Made by a program: the position numbers and the translations under genes
DNA from: a virus
DNA: 22,784 nt
Reading direction: 5' to 3' (one strand)
Virus record (IMG/VR): IMGVR_UViG_3300031951_001274
Span: 1 to 22,784 of that record
Shown: positions 1 to 6,859 of the stretch, in pieces
How the letters are laid out: each line of letters begins with the position of its first letter
Position numbering within the stretch: position 1 is the stretch's first letter
The notes under the pieces: model-generated
What the model was told of the DNA's origin: nothing
What the model saw: the letters and a program-made list of their open reading frames with translations, nothing else
Databases searched by the model: none

Positions 1-716
1 CCATTTCCGCCACCACCTAAACCACCAGTGTTAGAGCCATTTCGACCACCGCCACCACCACCGTAATAAGTAGCAGTTCCAGTAATAGAGGTTTGGATTC
101 CTACTCCTCCTATAGAATTATCACCACCCGAACCACCAACAGCACCAGCACCACCGCCACCGCCTATGCGATAATTTGGCGCACCAGTACCTGCAGCCCC
201 GTTGTTGCCTTGTCCAGAATATCCAAGCCCTCCAGGGTATCCTTCTTGATATCCACCAGCACCAGAAGCACCATTTCCAGCATTTCTGTTAAAAGTACCA
301 TTTTCTCCTCCTGCACCACCACCGCCTGCAGCAAAATAATTTCCTAAACGCGAACCAATTCCGTTGTTGCCTTTTTCTGCAGATTGTCCTATGCCACCTG
401 CTCCAATAACAACGCTTAATGTTCCTGCTGGCAAAAGGGCGGAAGTATCAAGAACAACTCCACCTGCACCTCCACCGCCACCACCTGAACCACCTGCGCC
501 TCCGCCGCCAACCACAAGAATTTCTGCAGTACCAGCAGTACCAATGGTAATAGAACCAGAAGCAGTAAATTTATAAATTGTCTTGCCTGCACGTGAAGAT
601 GTATCAACGGTAGGTGAACCAGTAGTTGCTGTAACTGTGGCTTTACCAATACCAGTTGTTAAACCAGCAACAGTTTTTGTAGAGATTTTTCCATTACTTA
701 ACTTTGAAAAAGTCAT
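1..716 (-). CDS. Glycine-rich tail adhesin, C-terminal part missing at window edge
   Basis: The reading frame starts at the ATG at 716-714 and stays open to base 1, giving at least 238 residues. The first ~65 residues are Ser/Thr-rich and beta-like. From about residue 78 the chain is dominated by runs of glycine (for example VVGGGGAGGSGGGGGG) broken by short polar or aromatic stretches such as GYQEGYPGGLGYSGQGNNG. This is the signature of glycine-rich phage adhesins, where packed polyglycine-II helices present receptor-binding loops, as in the tail tip of some T-even-like phages. The family assignment is established knowledge; the receptor role here is inferred from composition and from its place at the end of a fiber array. 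The start overlaps the upstream stop (TAATG), with GGAG about 8 bases before the ATG. The C-terminus lies beyond the left edge. Confidence 0.85.
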   Translation of the reverse strand, partial: MTFSKLSNGKISTKTVAGLTTGIGKATVTATTGSPTVDTSSRAGKTIYKFTASGSITIGTAGTAEILVVGGGGAGGSGGGGGGAGGVVLDTSALLPAGTLSVVIGAGGIGQSAEKGNNGIGSRLGNYFAAGGGGAGGENGTFNRNAGNGASGAGGYQEGYPGGLGYSGQGNNGAAGTGAPNYRIGGGGGAGAVGGSGGDNSIGGVGIQTSITGTATYYGGGGGGRNGSNTGGLGGGGN

Positions 717-1018
717 TAGGAAATCTCCACTCCTGAAATGTGAAAGTTAACTGTTACCGCAGATGCAAGTCCAGCAATAATCTTTGTAGTAGCAAGTACC
801 TGCTTTAGGCTCAAAGATACTGAGTCATTTGCTGGTACTGCTGCACCTGATGCAATAGCCACACCGTCTAAAGTTAAAGTAAATGTAGCAGCAGATGCTG
901 CTGTATTTGCAATAACAATATCAGTTACAACTGTTGTAGTTGATGCTGGCACTGTGTATAGTGTTGTGCTTGATGTTGCTGCTGCTCCCCTAAAGAGAGC
1001 CTTTGATGTTGTAGCCAT
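716..1018 (-). CDS. Small beta-rich virion protein, probably fiber-associated
   Basis: This is a 100-residue Ala/Thr/Val-rich protein with a regular alternation of hydrophobic and polar residues (TLYTVPASTTTVVTDIVIAN, then TFTLTLDGVAIAS, then VTVNFHISGVEIS). The pattern suggests a compact beta-sandwich. I recognise the style, a Thr-Val-Pro 'TVPA' start followed by an 'N-x-A' strand and a terminal 'SGVEI', from small proteins encoded among actinophage tail and fiber genes, but no biochemical function is known to me. It lies between a coiled-coil small protein and the glycine-rich adhesin, with TAATG overlaps on both sides, so its translation is coupled to theirs. A perfect GGAGGT lies upstream, inside the end of the preceding gene. 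It could be a fiber subunit, a cap, or a decoration protein. Confidence 0.8.
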   Translation of the reverse strand: MATTSKALFRGAAATSSTTLYTVPASTTTVVTDIVIANTAASAATFTLTLDGVAIASGAAVPANDSVSLSLKQVLATTKIIAGLASAVTVNFHISGVEIS

Positions 1019-1239
1019 TAGTTACTACCTCCGATTATGAGTTGTGCTTCTTCTTCTGTAATTCCTAGACGGTCAAGGACTGCCTGACGTGCTGCAATAG
1101 CAGCAGTCTTTTTTTGCTCCTCGGCTTTAATCCTTGTTTCTGATTCTGCAATTGCATCAAGAATCTCTTTTAAGTCATCTCCTGTTGCAATGTGGCGCTC
1201 GCCATTAGTATTGACCCAGTATGTCTGCTCAGTTGTCAT
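1018..1239 (-). CDS. Small coiled-coil protein, paralogue of the 1769-1984 gene
   Basis: This is a 73-residue acidic, helical protein. Its C-terminal half (AARQAVLDRLGITEEEAQLI plus IGGSN) closely matches that of the 71-residue protein two genes upstream (ATARQEVLDRLGLTTEEAAL plus LLGGN). The N-terminal halves differ. The central stretch rich in Glu, Lys and Ala (about residues 28-52) should form a helix. The context, alternating with adhesin genes, suggests a chaperone or connector for the adjacent fiber proteins; that role is inference. Its last codons, GGA GGT AGT AAC TAA, provide the ribosome-binding site of the next gene. The start overlaps the preceding stop as TAATG. Confidence 0.85.
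   Translation of the reverse strand: MTTEQTYWVNTNGERHIATGDDLKEILDAIAESETRIKAEEQKKTAAIAARQAVLDRLGITEEEAQLIIGGSN
1027..1032 (-). promoter_or_regulatory. Ribosome-binding site GGAGGT inside the end of the 73-residue gene
   Basis: On the minus strand the Gly-Gly codons GGA GGT of the C-terminal Gly-Gly-Ser-Asn read as a perfect Shine-Dalgarno core, eight bases before the ATG at 1018. The same device is seen at 1775-1780. Confidence 0.8.
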
Positions 1240-1769
1240 TATTTCGCCAATCCGTAAATGTAGAAAGTGCCATTAATTGTTGCAGCGCTACCTGTCAAGA
1301 TTCCAAAACCATTATAGGAAGTTGCTAGTGTGTGTTGTCCTGCAAAGGATTGAATGCTGATTGTGCTAATTCCCGAAGGTCCTACCGAGTAATAAGTTGT
1401 TGCAGTTGCCAAAAATGGACTGTATAAATCTACGGTAAAACTTGCAGCCGTCGTACTTACCGCAGGTAATTCGTTAAAAGTTGCACCTGTAGTTCTTGCG
1501 GCTAGTGCTGAGGTTCCTGTGCCATTTAGGTATTGGTGGTCATAATTTGCCCCAGTTGCATTTGTCGTGTCGGCACGCATACGCATTTGTGGGTTCAGGC
1601 CACTTGAGGCGGTTCCCACAAAAATAATTTTGTAATTATCATAAGTTGAAGAAAATACAGGTGCAGCATTAGAACCAAAGTTTATTGATGAAACCGAACC
1701 GCCTGTGCTTGTTGTCTGTATCAAAGTCAATCCGCTACGAGCAACGCTATAGGCTTTAGTATTAGGCAT
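1239..1769 (-). CDS. Putative receptor-binding/fiber tip protein (176 aa)
   Basis: This is a 176-residue, Thr/Ser/Ala-rich, predicted all-beta protein with no signal peptide or membrane segment. From about residue 12 to its end it resembles the C-terminal domain of the 288-residue protein encoded at 1984-2850. Both begin with a Gly-(Leu/Met)-Thr-Leu block (SGLTLIQTTS versus GGMTLLSTTT). Both have a Tyr-x-(Asn/Asp)-(Tyr/Leu) strand (STYDNYKIIFVG versus SGAYQDLRVLVTG) and a mid-domain Arg-rich strand. Both end on a Tyr-Gly motif (FYIYGLAK versus VRVYGVK). Duplicated, diverging tip domains are typical of phage host-range loci. It starts at a TAATG overlap behind a perfect GGAGGT. The role in attachment is inferred from the domain relation and context. 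Confidence 0.8.
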   Translation of the reverse strand: MPNTKAYSVARSGLTLIQTTSTGGSVSSINFGSNAAPVFSSTYDNYKIIFVGTASSGLNPQMRMRADTTNATGANYDHQYLNGTGTSALAARTTGATFNELPAVSTTAASFTVDLYSPFLATATTYYSVGPSGISTISIQSFAGQHTLATSYNGFGILTGSAATINGTFYIYGLAK

Positions 1770-1984
1770 TAGTTACCTCCAAGGAGTAGTGCTGCTTCTT
1801 CGGTAGTTAGACCAAGGCGGTCTAGGACTTCCTGACGTGCTGTTGCTTTGGTTTCCGCTTGTTCAAGTTTTAACACTGCTGCTGCTTGCTCGGCTTCATA
1901 TTGAGCAAACTCAATCTCGTTCATTTCGCGGTCAACTATCTCGCCTGTTTTAACATTGTGAATTCTTACGATTGGATTGGGCAT
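1769..1984 (-). CDS. Small coiled-coil protein, paralogue of the 1018-1239 gene
   Basis: This 71-residue protein has a short beta-like start (MPNPIVRIHNVKTGEIVDRE) and then a long Glu/Ala/Gln helix (about residues 26-50). It ends in the module ARQEVLDRLGLTTEEAALLL followed by GGN. The end is shared with the 73-residue protein at 1018-1239. The N-terminal segment reads like the short 'property' strands found in small phage fiber-assembly proteins. It may be a fiber chaperone or a trimeric connector; no enzymatic motif is present. It overlaps both neighbours through TAATG junctions and its Gly-Gly codons form the ribosome-binding site of the downstream adhesin gene. Confidence 0.85.
   Translation of the reverse strand: MPNPIVRIHNVKTGEIVDREMNEIEFAQYEAEQAAAVLKLEQAETKATARQEVLDRLGLTTEEAALLLGGN
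1775..1780 (-). promoter_or_regulatory. Ribosome-binding site GGAGGT inside the end of the 71-residue gene
   Basis: The codons GGA GGT (Gly-Gly) before the last Asn codon form a consensus Shine-Dalgarno sequence five bases before the ATG at 1769. It decides the start of the 176-residue adhesin-like gene and couples it to the small coiled-coil gene. Confidence 0.85.
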
Positions 1985-2850
1985 TATTTGACTCCATATA
2001 CTCGAACTGTGCCAGTAGACCAGTTGCCACCAGCATTAGAAAATACTAAAGATGTAACTGCTGAATTAGAATTATAACCGCCTTGACCCTGCTGAATGTA
2101 ATTGCTGCTGTTGCCGTCTAAACCAGTAAGGATGTTTTGATAAGTCTTTGGCGCTGTTGTGGAAGCGTAATCAAAGATTGTCAGCATATAAGAATTATTG
2201 GCATCTGTTCGCAAAAGACCAGAGTTGTTACCAGCGTAGCGAGAGGTGTAATCGTTGTATAAAGTAAAAGCACCACCCGCGGCATTTGCATAAAAAGCAC
2301 CTGTTGAACTGCTTAAACTAGTTGAGCCGTTGATGGCCACTCTGAACGAACCATTGGCGGTTGCATTAGTCATTCCAGTTACTAGGACGCGAAGGTCTTG
2401 ATATGCACCGCTTATTGTGCTTACTGTGGTTGATGCGCCTGTAAGAGTGGTGGTGCTAAGTAATGTCATACCACCAGTTACTGATATTGGTGCAAATGTA
2501 CTATCAGCCTGAGCAACAGTATAGGTATTGGCTACGCTAAATGAGTTGACTGTCCATACAGTAACTACGTCATTAGCAGTAAGGGCTGTAAGCCCAGTAA
2601 TACTTGTGCCGTTAGTTGCTGTGTAGTCATCACCTCGGTCAAGAAGCACGCCGTTAAGGTATACAAGTTCCTGTCCTACTGTGTAAGCAAGCGTTCCGTA
2701 TCCTGTATCACCTGCACCAGATACAGATGTTTCTCCTCCAGAGGCAGTCTTAACCCAAGTAGTAATAGATGATGATGTTCCAGGAGCACCAGCCTGTCCA
2801 TCACCAGCAACCGTTACCCAGTTGGTTCCATCGTATACTTTAACTGGCAT
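1984..2850 (-). CDS. Tail fiber / receptor-binding protein (288 aa)
   Basis: The protein is modular. Residues 1-28 form a short start with a mini collagen-like stretch (GDGQAGAPGTSSS). Residues ~30-108 contain a strand-rich domain with YLNGVLLDRGDDYTATNGTS, a motif found in many phage fiber proteins ('V/Y-L-N-G-v-l-l...D-Y'). Residues ~126-288 form a C-terminal beta domain that recurs in the 176-residue protein at 1239-1769. This architecture suits a fiber tip or receptor-binding protein that trimerises. The start codon follows the 619-residue fiber stop by one base, with GGGAG nine bases upstream. The downstream gene overlaps as TAATG. The fiber assignment is supported by motifs and neighbours; the receptor is unknown. 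Confidence 0.85.
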   Translation of the reverse strand: MPVKVYDGTNWVTVAGDGQAGAPGTSSSITTWVKTASGGETSVSGAGDTGYGTLAYTVGQELVYLNGVLLDRGDDYTATNGTSITGLTALTANDVVTVWTVNSFSVANTYTVAQADSTFAPISVTGGMTLLSTTTLTGASTTVSTISGAYQDLRVLVTGMTNATANGSFRVAINGSTSLSSSTGAFYANAAGGAFTLYNDYTSRYAGNNSGLLRTDANNSYMLTIFDYASTTAPKTYQNILTGLDGNSSNYIQQGQGGYNSNSAVTSLVFSNAGGNWSTGTVRVYGVK

Positions 2851-2851
2851 A

Positions 2852-4711
2852 TTAGTACGCTCCCATAATTGTCATCATTGTTAAGTCTGCACCAGCCGAT
2901 GCTGTTGCATCCACCCATACGTCACCAGAAGTAGGTGATGATGGTGTAGTAGTTCCTGTAAAGATTCTTTTGCCTGTACTTGCACCAGTTGGCGTAAGTG
3001 GCTGAACCTTGATTGTTCCTGCTGTACCAGTGTCAGTACCCATACCAAGGAAGTCAACAAAGTCATAAGTGACGGCAGTTCCGCCTTCAATCTTAACCTG
3101 CGAGCCAGCCTGGATTGTTCCCCAAGAAGATGTAGTTCCATCTGTAGTTAGATACTTGCCATTGTTTCCACTCTGGCTAGGTACTACATACTGAGTAGAG
3201 TCTGTAGCCACAAGAGTCTTGCTAGTCGGAATAGTTGTCCCGTTAATGGATGTAGCAGTTGCTACGCCCAACACTGGGGTAATGAGAGTTGGTGTGTTAT
3301 CCACTACGAACTTGCTACCCGTACCAGTCTGTGAGGCGATAGATGTTACGTTGCCTACAGATGTAATAGGACCAGTCAGGTTAGATGGGGCAAGTACTGC
3401 TGTGTCAATGTAGTTCTTAGTGGCTGCATCTTGTGCGTTGGTTGGGTCACCAAGACCCGTAATCTTGTTGGTACCCATAGCAAGTGCGCCAGACATTGTG
3501 CTACCAGACTTGAGTACTACCGTGTCAGAGAAAGAAGCATTGTCAGCCAAGGCTGCAGCAATCTCATTAAGTGTGTCAAGGGTAGATGGAGCACCGTCAA
3601 TAAGGTTAGCGATAGAGGTGTCTACGTAAGCCTTAGTAGAAGCATCTGTATTAGATGTAGGCGTACCTAAATTTGTAATCTTTTGACTGTTAGCAGATAC
3701 TGCTGCAGTTGGTGCGGCCATTTGGTCAAGGCGTGAAGTACGAACCTGTGTGTCAAAGTCTGAGATGGTAGATGCTGCCTGTGTACCTGTGTGGTTAGCA
3801 CGAGCAAGTGGGTCTGTAGCCAACTTAGATAGAGCAATAGCAGCAGAGGCGTTGATGTCCGCATTGACAATACCGTTGGTAAGGTTTAACTTGCTGTAGG
3901 CAATCTGAGCAGATGTGTTAACGTCTGCGTTGACGATTGCTCCAGTACCAATAACTGTTGTAAGGCTAACGTTGCCAGTTCCATCAAATGTAACTCCACT
4001 TGCTTCTACATCTCCAGTAAGTTGGAATGTACGAGCAGTAGCAAGGGCTGTGGCAGTGGCTGCATTACCTGTAGTTGAGCCAGAAGAACCAGTTACGTTA
4101 CCAGTAACGTTACCTGTAAGGTTTGCTGTGACTGTGCCAGCAGTAAAGTTGCCTGAGGCATCACGGGCTACGATTGCTGATACTGTGTTGGCTGAGGTAG
4201 CAGTAGTTGCTGAGTTTGAAACCTTGCCTGCTGTAGAGATTGTACCTAACTTAGTATCTGCAATTGCTGCACTAGCATTAATGTCAGCGTTAACAATTGT
4301 GCCATCTGTAATCATTGTACTAGTCACTGTGCCAGTATCAGTTGTCTTGACTAGGTTGGCAAGAGTAATTCCGTGTGCAGTGGTTGTGTTCTCAATGTGC
4401 TGGTTGGCTTCACGATAGTCACGACCAATTGCCATATGGCGAACTACAGCACCTGCTGAGTGAGCCTGACCAGTTGAGCCATCAATACCACGAGTAACGG
4501 TAAGAGTGTTAGTACTTACCGCCGTAACATCTACAATTTCTTCAAGGGCTGTATCTGGGTCAATGACTACGGTGAATGTTTCACCAGCAGAGATTGTTGT
4601 TCCACCCAATAGGGCGGAGCCAGACACCACGACAACTGATGTCGCAGATGAGGTAAGTGCTGCAGTCAGCGTTGTCTGCTGCGAGCGAGATGAGTATTTT
4701 CTAGTTGGCAT
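2852..4711 (-). CDS. Repetitive tail fiber protein (619 aa)
   Basis: This is a 619-residue Thr/Ser/Ala/Asn-rich fiber. An N-terminal beta domain (about 11-95) carries IDPDTALEEIVDV...TVTRGIDGSTGQAHSAGAVV and would be the virion-attachment end. A shaft follows with three copies of an IVNAD(I/V)N(A/T)SA(A/Q)IAxxKL repeat at about 139-155, 259-275 and 281-297. A low-complexity stretch (NLTGNVTGNVTGSSGSTTGN) lies at ~197-216. Two classic fiber repeats, STKAYVD (358-364) and ATKNYID (430-436), occur with the intervening NKITGLGDPTNAQDA type unit, as seen in many gp12/gp37-like fibers. The C-terminal ~180 residues are beta-rich and may be the distal part that joins the 288-residue protein. The start lies eight bases after the adaptor stop, with AGGA as a modest ribosome-binding site. 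Confidence 0.92.
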   Translation of the reverse strand: MPTRKYSSRSQQTTLTAALTSSATSVVVVSGSALLGGTTISAGETFTVVIDPDTALEEIVDVTAVSTNTLTVTRGIDGSTGQAHSAGAVVRHMAIGRDYREANQHIENTTTAHGITLANLVKTTDTGTVTSTMITDGTIVNADINASAAIADTKLGTISTAGKVSNSATTATSANTVSAIVARDASGNFTAGTVTANLTGNVTGNVTGSSGSTTGNAATATALATARTFQLTGDVEASGVTFDGTGNVSLTTVIGTGAIVNADVNTSAQIAYSKLNLTNGIVNADINASAAIALSKLATDPLARANHTGTQAASTISDFDTQVRTSRLDQMAAPTAAVSANSQKITNLGTPTSNTDASTKAYVDTSIANLIDGAPSTLDTLNEIAAALADNASFSDTVVLKSGSTMSGALAMGTNKITGLGDPTNAQDAATKNYIDTAVLAPSNLTGPITSVGNVTSIASQTGTGSKFVVDNTPTLITPVLGVATATSINGTTIPTSKTLVATDSTQYVVPSQSGNNGKYLTTDGTTSSWGTIQAGSQVKIEGGTAVTYDFVDFLGMGTDTGTAGTIKVQPLTPTGASTGKRIFTGTTTPSSPTSGDVWVDATASAGADLTMMTIMGAY

Positions 4712-4719
4712 TGACGGTC

Positions 4720-5643
4720 CTATCGGCGGGAGAAGTGAACTCGTGGTGGATAATTCTGCTGTTGCGATTGCGTTTCTTCATTAAGACGCTGTGTGTATAG
4801 TGCGTAGAGTTGCTTAGTTGCACTCTGTGATGCACCGTATGGGCGCTTAGAGTCTGTCTCATCAGCCTGTGGGCTAACTTGTGAGGCACGTGCAGGGTCG
4901 AGGAATGTGAGCAAGCGATAGGCTGCGCCTAGGATTACTACATCTCTTGTTGACTCAGGAAGTCCTGTCTGTGTTGTGTAGACCTGAGCATTAGTTGTGA
5001 AAGCAGTTGGGTCTGCAGCGTAGACCACACGAACTGTGCGTCCTGAGATAGGAGCCTCGCCTAGTGTGATTGTCTGTGCACCTGCACCCCAAGCGGTTGC
5101 ATCTGCTGTTGAGTCAAAGTCCCAGCGACGCAATGGACGCCATTCCTTTGAAGGTCCGATGTCTTCCCAAGATACTGTCAAGATATTCTTGATGTCAAGG
5201 TTATTGAAAGCATAGGTTGACTGTGCTGCATTGAATACAAACGATGTGCTCTTGACTGCAAAGATGCTTGCTCCAAGAGAACGAATAGTGTCATTGATTG
5301 CTCGCTTAACGCTAAAGCGTGGGAAGGTAGGAGAAATGGTAACCTTCGCATCTAGCAAATGTGTAGCAGCAGTTGTACCCAAGTAGCCACGACCATAAGG
5401 AGATACGGTTGCTGTGTTAGCAACACGGTCATAGGAATCTACCCAGATTAGTTCTTCGTCAATCTCAACAACACCCTTACCTACAGAGTCGGTAGACCCA
5501 AGGCTAAGGATAAGTGGGGAAGAACTTGTTGATGTTGTCGTGGTGACAGGAGCAGTTAAGTGTGTAGCCCTATCCTGTTGAAAGGTATAGCCAGAGAGGT
5601 TGATGAGAACCTCGTCAATCATATTGGCAAGAGTGGTTGTCAT
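4720..5643 (-). CDS. Putative head-tail adaptor / connector protein (307 aa)
   Basis: This 307-residue protein begins with a helix (TTLANMIDEVLINLSGYT), carries a beta insertion at about 40-108, and then shows helices including FSVKRAINDTIRSLGASIFA (110-129). A further beta part (about 135-215) is followed by a helical end (DVVILGAAYRLLTFLDPARA). Adaptor proteins that dock below the portal of short-tailed phages have a similar helix / beta-insert / helix plan and a position shortly before the fibers. The beta insert (GVVEIDEELIWVDS...RGYLGTTAATH) resembles the N-terminal domain of the downstream fiber, suggesting a common fold or an interaction. The assignment rests on layout and context rather than a diagnostic motif, so a tail nozzle or other connector is possible. 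It overlaps the upstream gene by ATGA, with AGGAG before the start. Confidence 0.65.
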   Translation of the reverse strand: MTTTLANMIDEVLINLSGYTFQQDRATHLTAPVTTTTSTSSSPLILSLGSTDSVGKGVVEIDEELIWVDSYDRVANTATVSPYGRGYLGTTAATHLLDAKVTISPTFPRFSVKRAINDTIRSLGASIFAVKSTSFVFNAAQSTYAFNNLDIKNILTVSWEDIGPSKEWRPLRRWDFDSTADATAWGAGAQTITLGEAPISGRTVRVVYAADPTAFTTNAQVYTTQTGLPESTRDVVILGAAYRLLTFLDPARASQVSPQADETDSKRPYGASQSATKQLYALYTQRLNEETQSQQQNYPPRVHFSRR

Positions 5644-5906
5644 ACGCTGATGCTCCTTAGGGCTGTAACTGCTTCTAATCCTGTGGTTCCAGCAATCTCA
5701 TTACAGACAGCGTTGAGGCCCTTGTAGGCATTAGGCTGACGTGATGAACTTGCCTTGTAATTAAGTGCACCAATGATTGCTTTGCCAGTTGTACCAGCCC
5801 AGACATTCGCAGCACCTTGGGCATCCTGATACTTTGTAATATCTGTAATACCCGCGAGCCTGTTCAACTCAGCAGTCAGTGTGCTACCTTCTTTGCCAGT
5901 TGGCAT
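5640..5906 (-). CDS. Conserved small virion-region protein (88 aa), unknown function
   Basis: I recognise no catalytic motif. The sequence starts MPTGKEGSTLTAELNRLAGI and has a patterned second half (ANVWAGTTGKAIIGALNYKA, then KGLNAVCNEIAGTTGLEAVT). Two 'AGTTG' turns sit about 40 residues apart, suggesting a tandem of two short helix-turn-helix units. The style is familiar from small proteins next to head-tail genes in actinophages. A canonical AAAGGAG precedes the ATG. It is translationally coupled to the putative adaptor through a four-base ATGA overlap, so a role in the same connector or in its assembly is a reasonable but unproven guess. Confidence 0.8.
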   Translation of the reverse strand: MPTGKEGSTLTAELNRLAGITDITKYQDAQGAANVWAGTTGKAIIGALNYKASSSRQPNAYKGLNAVCNEIAGTTGLEAVTALRSISV

Positions 5907-5908
5907 AG

Positions 5909-6586
5909 TTATCTCCTTTTGGTCATTGCGTTGTAATAGTGTTCGTCAAAAGAGAACCGCTTCATATGTGGAGCAGTTGCACTTGTGTCACACCAGAGTG
6001 GAATTCCTACCTTTTCGCATAGTGCAAAGAAGTAGATGTCCTCTCCGATAAACTTTGTTCCTCGTCCCATCTCCATAAAGAATTGCGCCTCTGGCAGTTC
6101 CTTCTGGATTTTCTCAACTACGCTGCGGTGCATAAGGATGAACCCCATACCTGCGGCCCCCACCTGGATTAATTTGTCTTTAGGTAGTGGGTGTACTCGG
6201 ACTAACCCGAAGCCACCGTCTTTGTTATCTGCAAAGTTAAAGAGCGTAGGCATTGGAACCATTAAGGGTTCTTCTGGATTGTCTGTAGTGAAGTAGACTC
6301 CAGTGACCATTGGCTTCTCGTCTTTATCCTTGGCATTCCATAACTTGAGGAATGTCTCTGGACTGATGACTACATCTGAGTCAACCCAGAGTAGCCAGTC
6401 AGATTTGTTCTCTTCGTACCAATATCTAATTACAGTCTCACGTTGTCTAGCAATCTGGTTACCTTGGCTACGTAAGGTGGAGTGGAAGTTTATGCCTGAC
6501 TTGAGCATTACATCTGTCACGCCCTGCATAAACTTTCCATCTACCATACCGTTGTCGCACCAGGCGATTGATACTGTCTCTTGCAT
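5909..6586 (-). CDS. GT-A fold glycosyltransferase (GT2-like)
   Basis: This 225-residue protein shows the hallmarks of a GT-A nucleotide-sugar transferase. SDWLLWVDSDVVI (62-74) holds a DxD-type Asp-Ser-Asp at 69-71 for metal and sugar-nucleotide binding. GAAGMGFILMHRSV (143-156) is the typical acceptor-side strand. GEDIYFFALCEKVGIPLWCD (181-200) carries the Glu-Asp pair and is followed by a conserved His at 207 (APHMK). It should act in the host cytoplasm, transferring a sugar to a virion protein, host surface precursor or DNA; the target cannot be read from sequence. It sits among structural genes between basic proteins and the connector and has the special AGGGGACA leader shared with two other accessory-looking genes. 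No membrane segment is seen. Confidence 0.85.
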   Translation of the reverse strand: MQETVSIAWCDNGMVDGKFMQGVTDVMLKSGINFHSTLRSQGNQIARQRETVIRYWYEENKSDWLLWVDSDVVISPETFLKLWNAKDKDEKPMVTGVYFTTDNPEEPLMVPMPTLFNFADNKDGGFGLVRVHPLPKDKLIQVGAAGMGFILMHRSVVEKIQKELPEAQFFMEMGRGTKFIGEDIYFFALCEKVGIPLWCDTSATAPHMKRFSFDEHYYNAMTKRR

Positions 6587-6596
6587 TGTCCCCTAC
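6587..6596 (-). promoter_or_regulatory. AGGGGACA-type leader before the glycosyltransferase start
   Basis: The minus strand reads GTAGGGGACA directly abutting the ATG at 6586. It is nearly identical to the leaders at 7982-7991 and 18770-18779, and lacks the GGAG core used by most other genes in the window. Confidence 0.6.
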
Positions 6597-6600
6597 TTTC

Positions 6601-6858
6601 TTACCACTTAACTTTGTCAGCCCAATATGCTGCACTCATCTTGCCTTTGGCAATGTTCTTCGCGTGTCTAGCCTTAAAGGATGCTTGGCGTGCCGTAGGT
6701 TTCTTATCACCAGTAACACCCTGTTGACCAAAGCGAATAGTCTTAACCTTGTCGCCCTCCTTAGCCACAACAACGTGTGACTTCTTAGGATGAGTCGGTG
6801 TACGCTTTGGTTTATTAAACCCAGATACTCCTGCTCGCTTTAGTCGTGGGTCGGACAT
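6601..6858 (-). CDS. Small basic conserved phage protein (85 aa)
   Basis: The preferred start is the ATG at 6858, two bases after the upstream stop, rather than the in-frame GTG at 6888 that would overlap the neighbour by about 29 bases. The 85-residue product starts MSDPRLKRAGVSGFNKPKRT and continues with TIRFGQQGVTGDK and FKARHAKNIAKGKMSAAYWA, ending KVKW. This highly basic, strongly conserved block occurs, as I recall, as a small domain of unknown function in many phages and in some large algal viruses. Its positive charge and invariant aromatic/His residues suggest nucleic-acid contact, perhaps with packaged DNA, but function is not established. It closes a run of four small basic genes. 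Confidence 0.85.
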   Translation of the reverse strand: MSDPRLKRAGVSGFNKPKRTPTHPKKSHVVVAKEGDKVKTIRFGQQGVTGDKKPTARQASFKARHAKNIAKGKMSAAYWADKVKW

Positions 6859-6859
6859 A

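Noticed and set aside
1018-1984. The 71/73-residue pair as tail assembly chaperones made by programmed frameshift
   Set aside because: They are separate genes with an intervening gene, clean starts and stops, and no slippery sequence at an overlap; no tape measure follows.
3915-4418. Long plus-strand open frame (167 codons), and similar plus-strand frames at 364-576, 6303-6611, 15393-15728 and 16482-16814
   Set aside because: They lie opposite well supported minus-strand genes, have biased low-complexity composition that mirrors the real gene, and have no convincing ribosome-binding sites.
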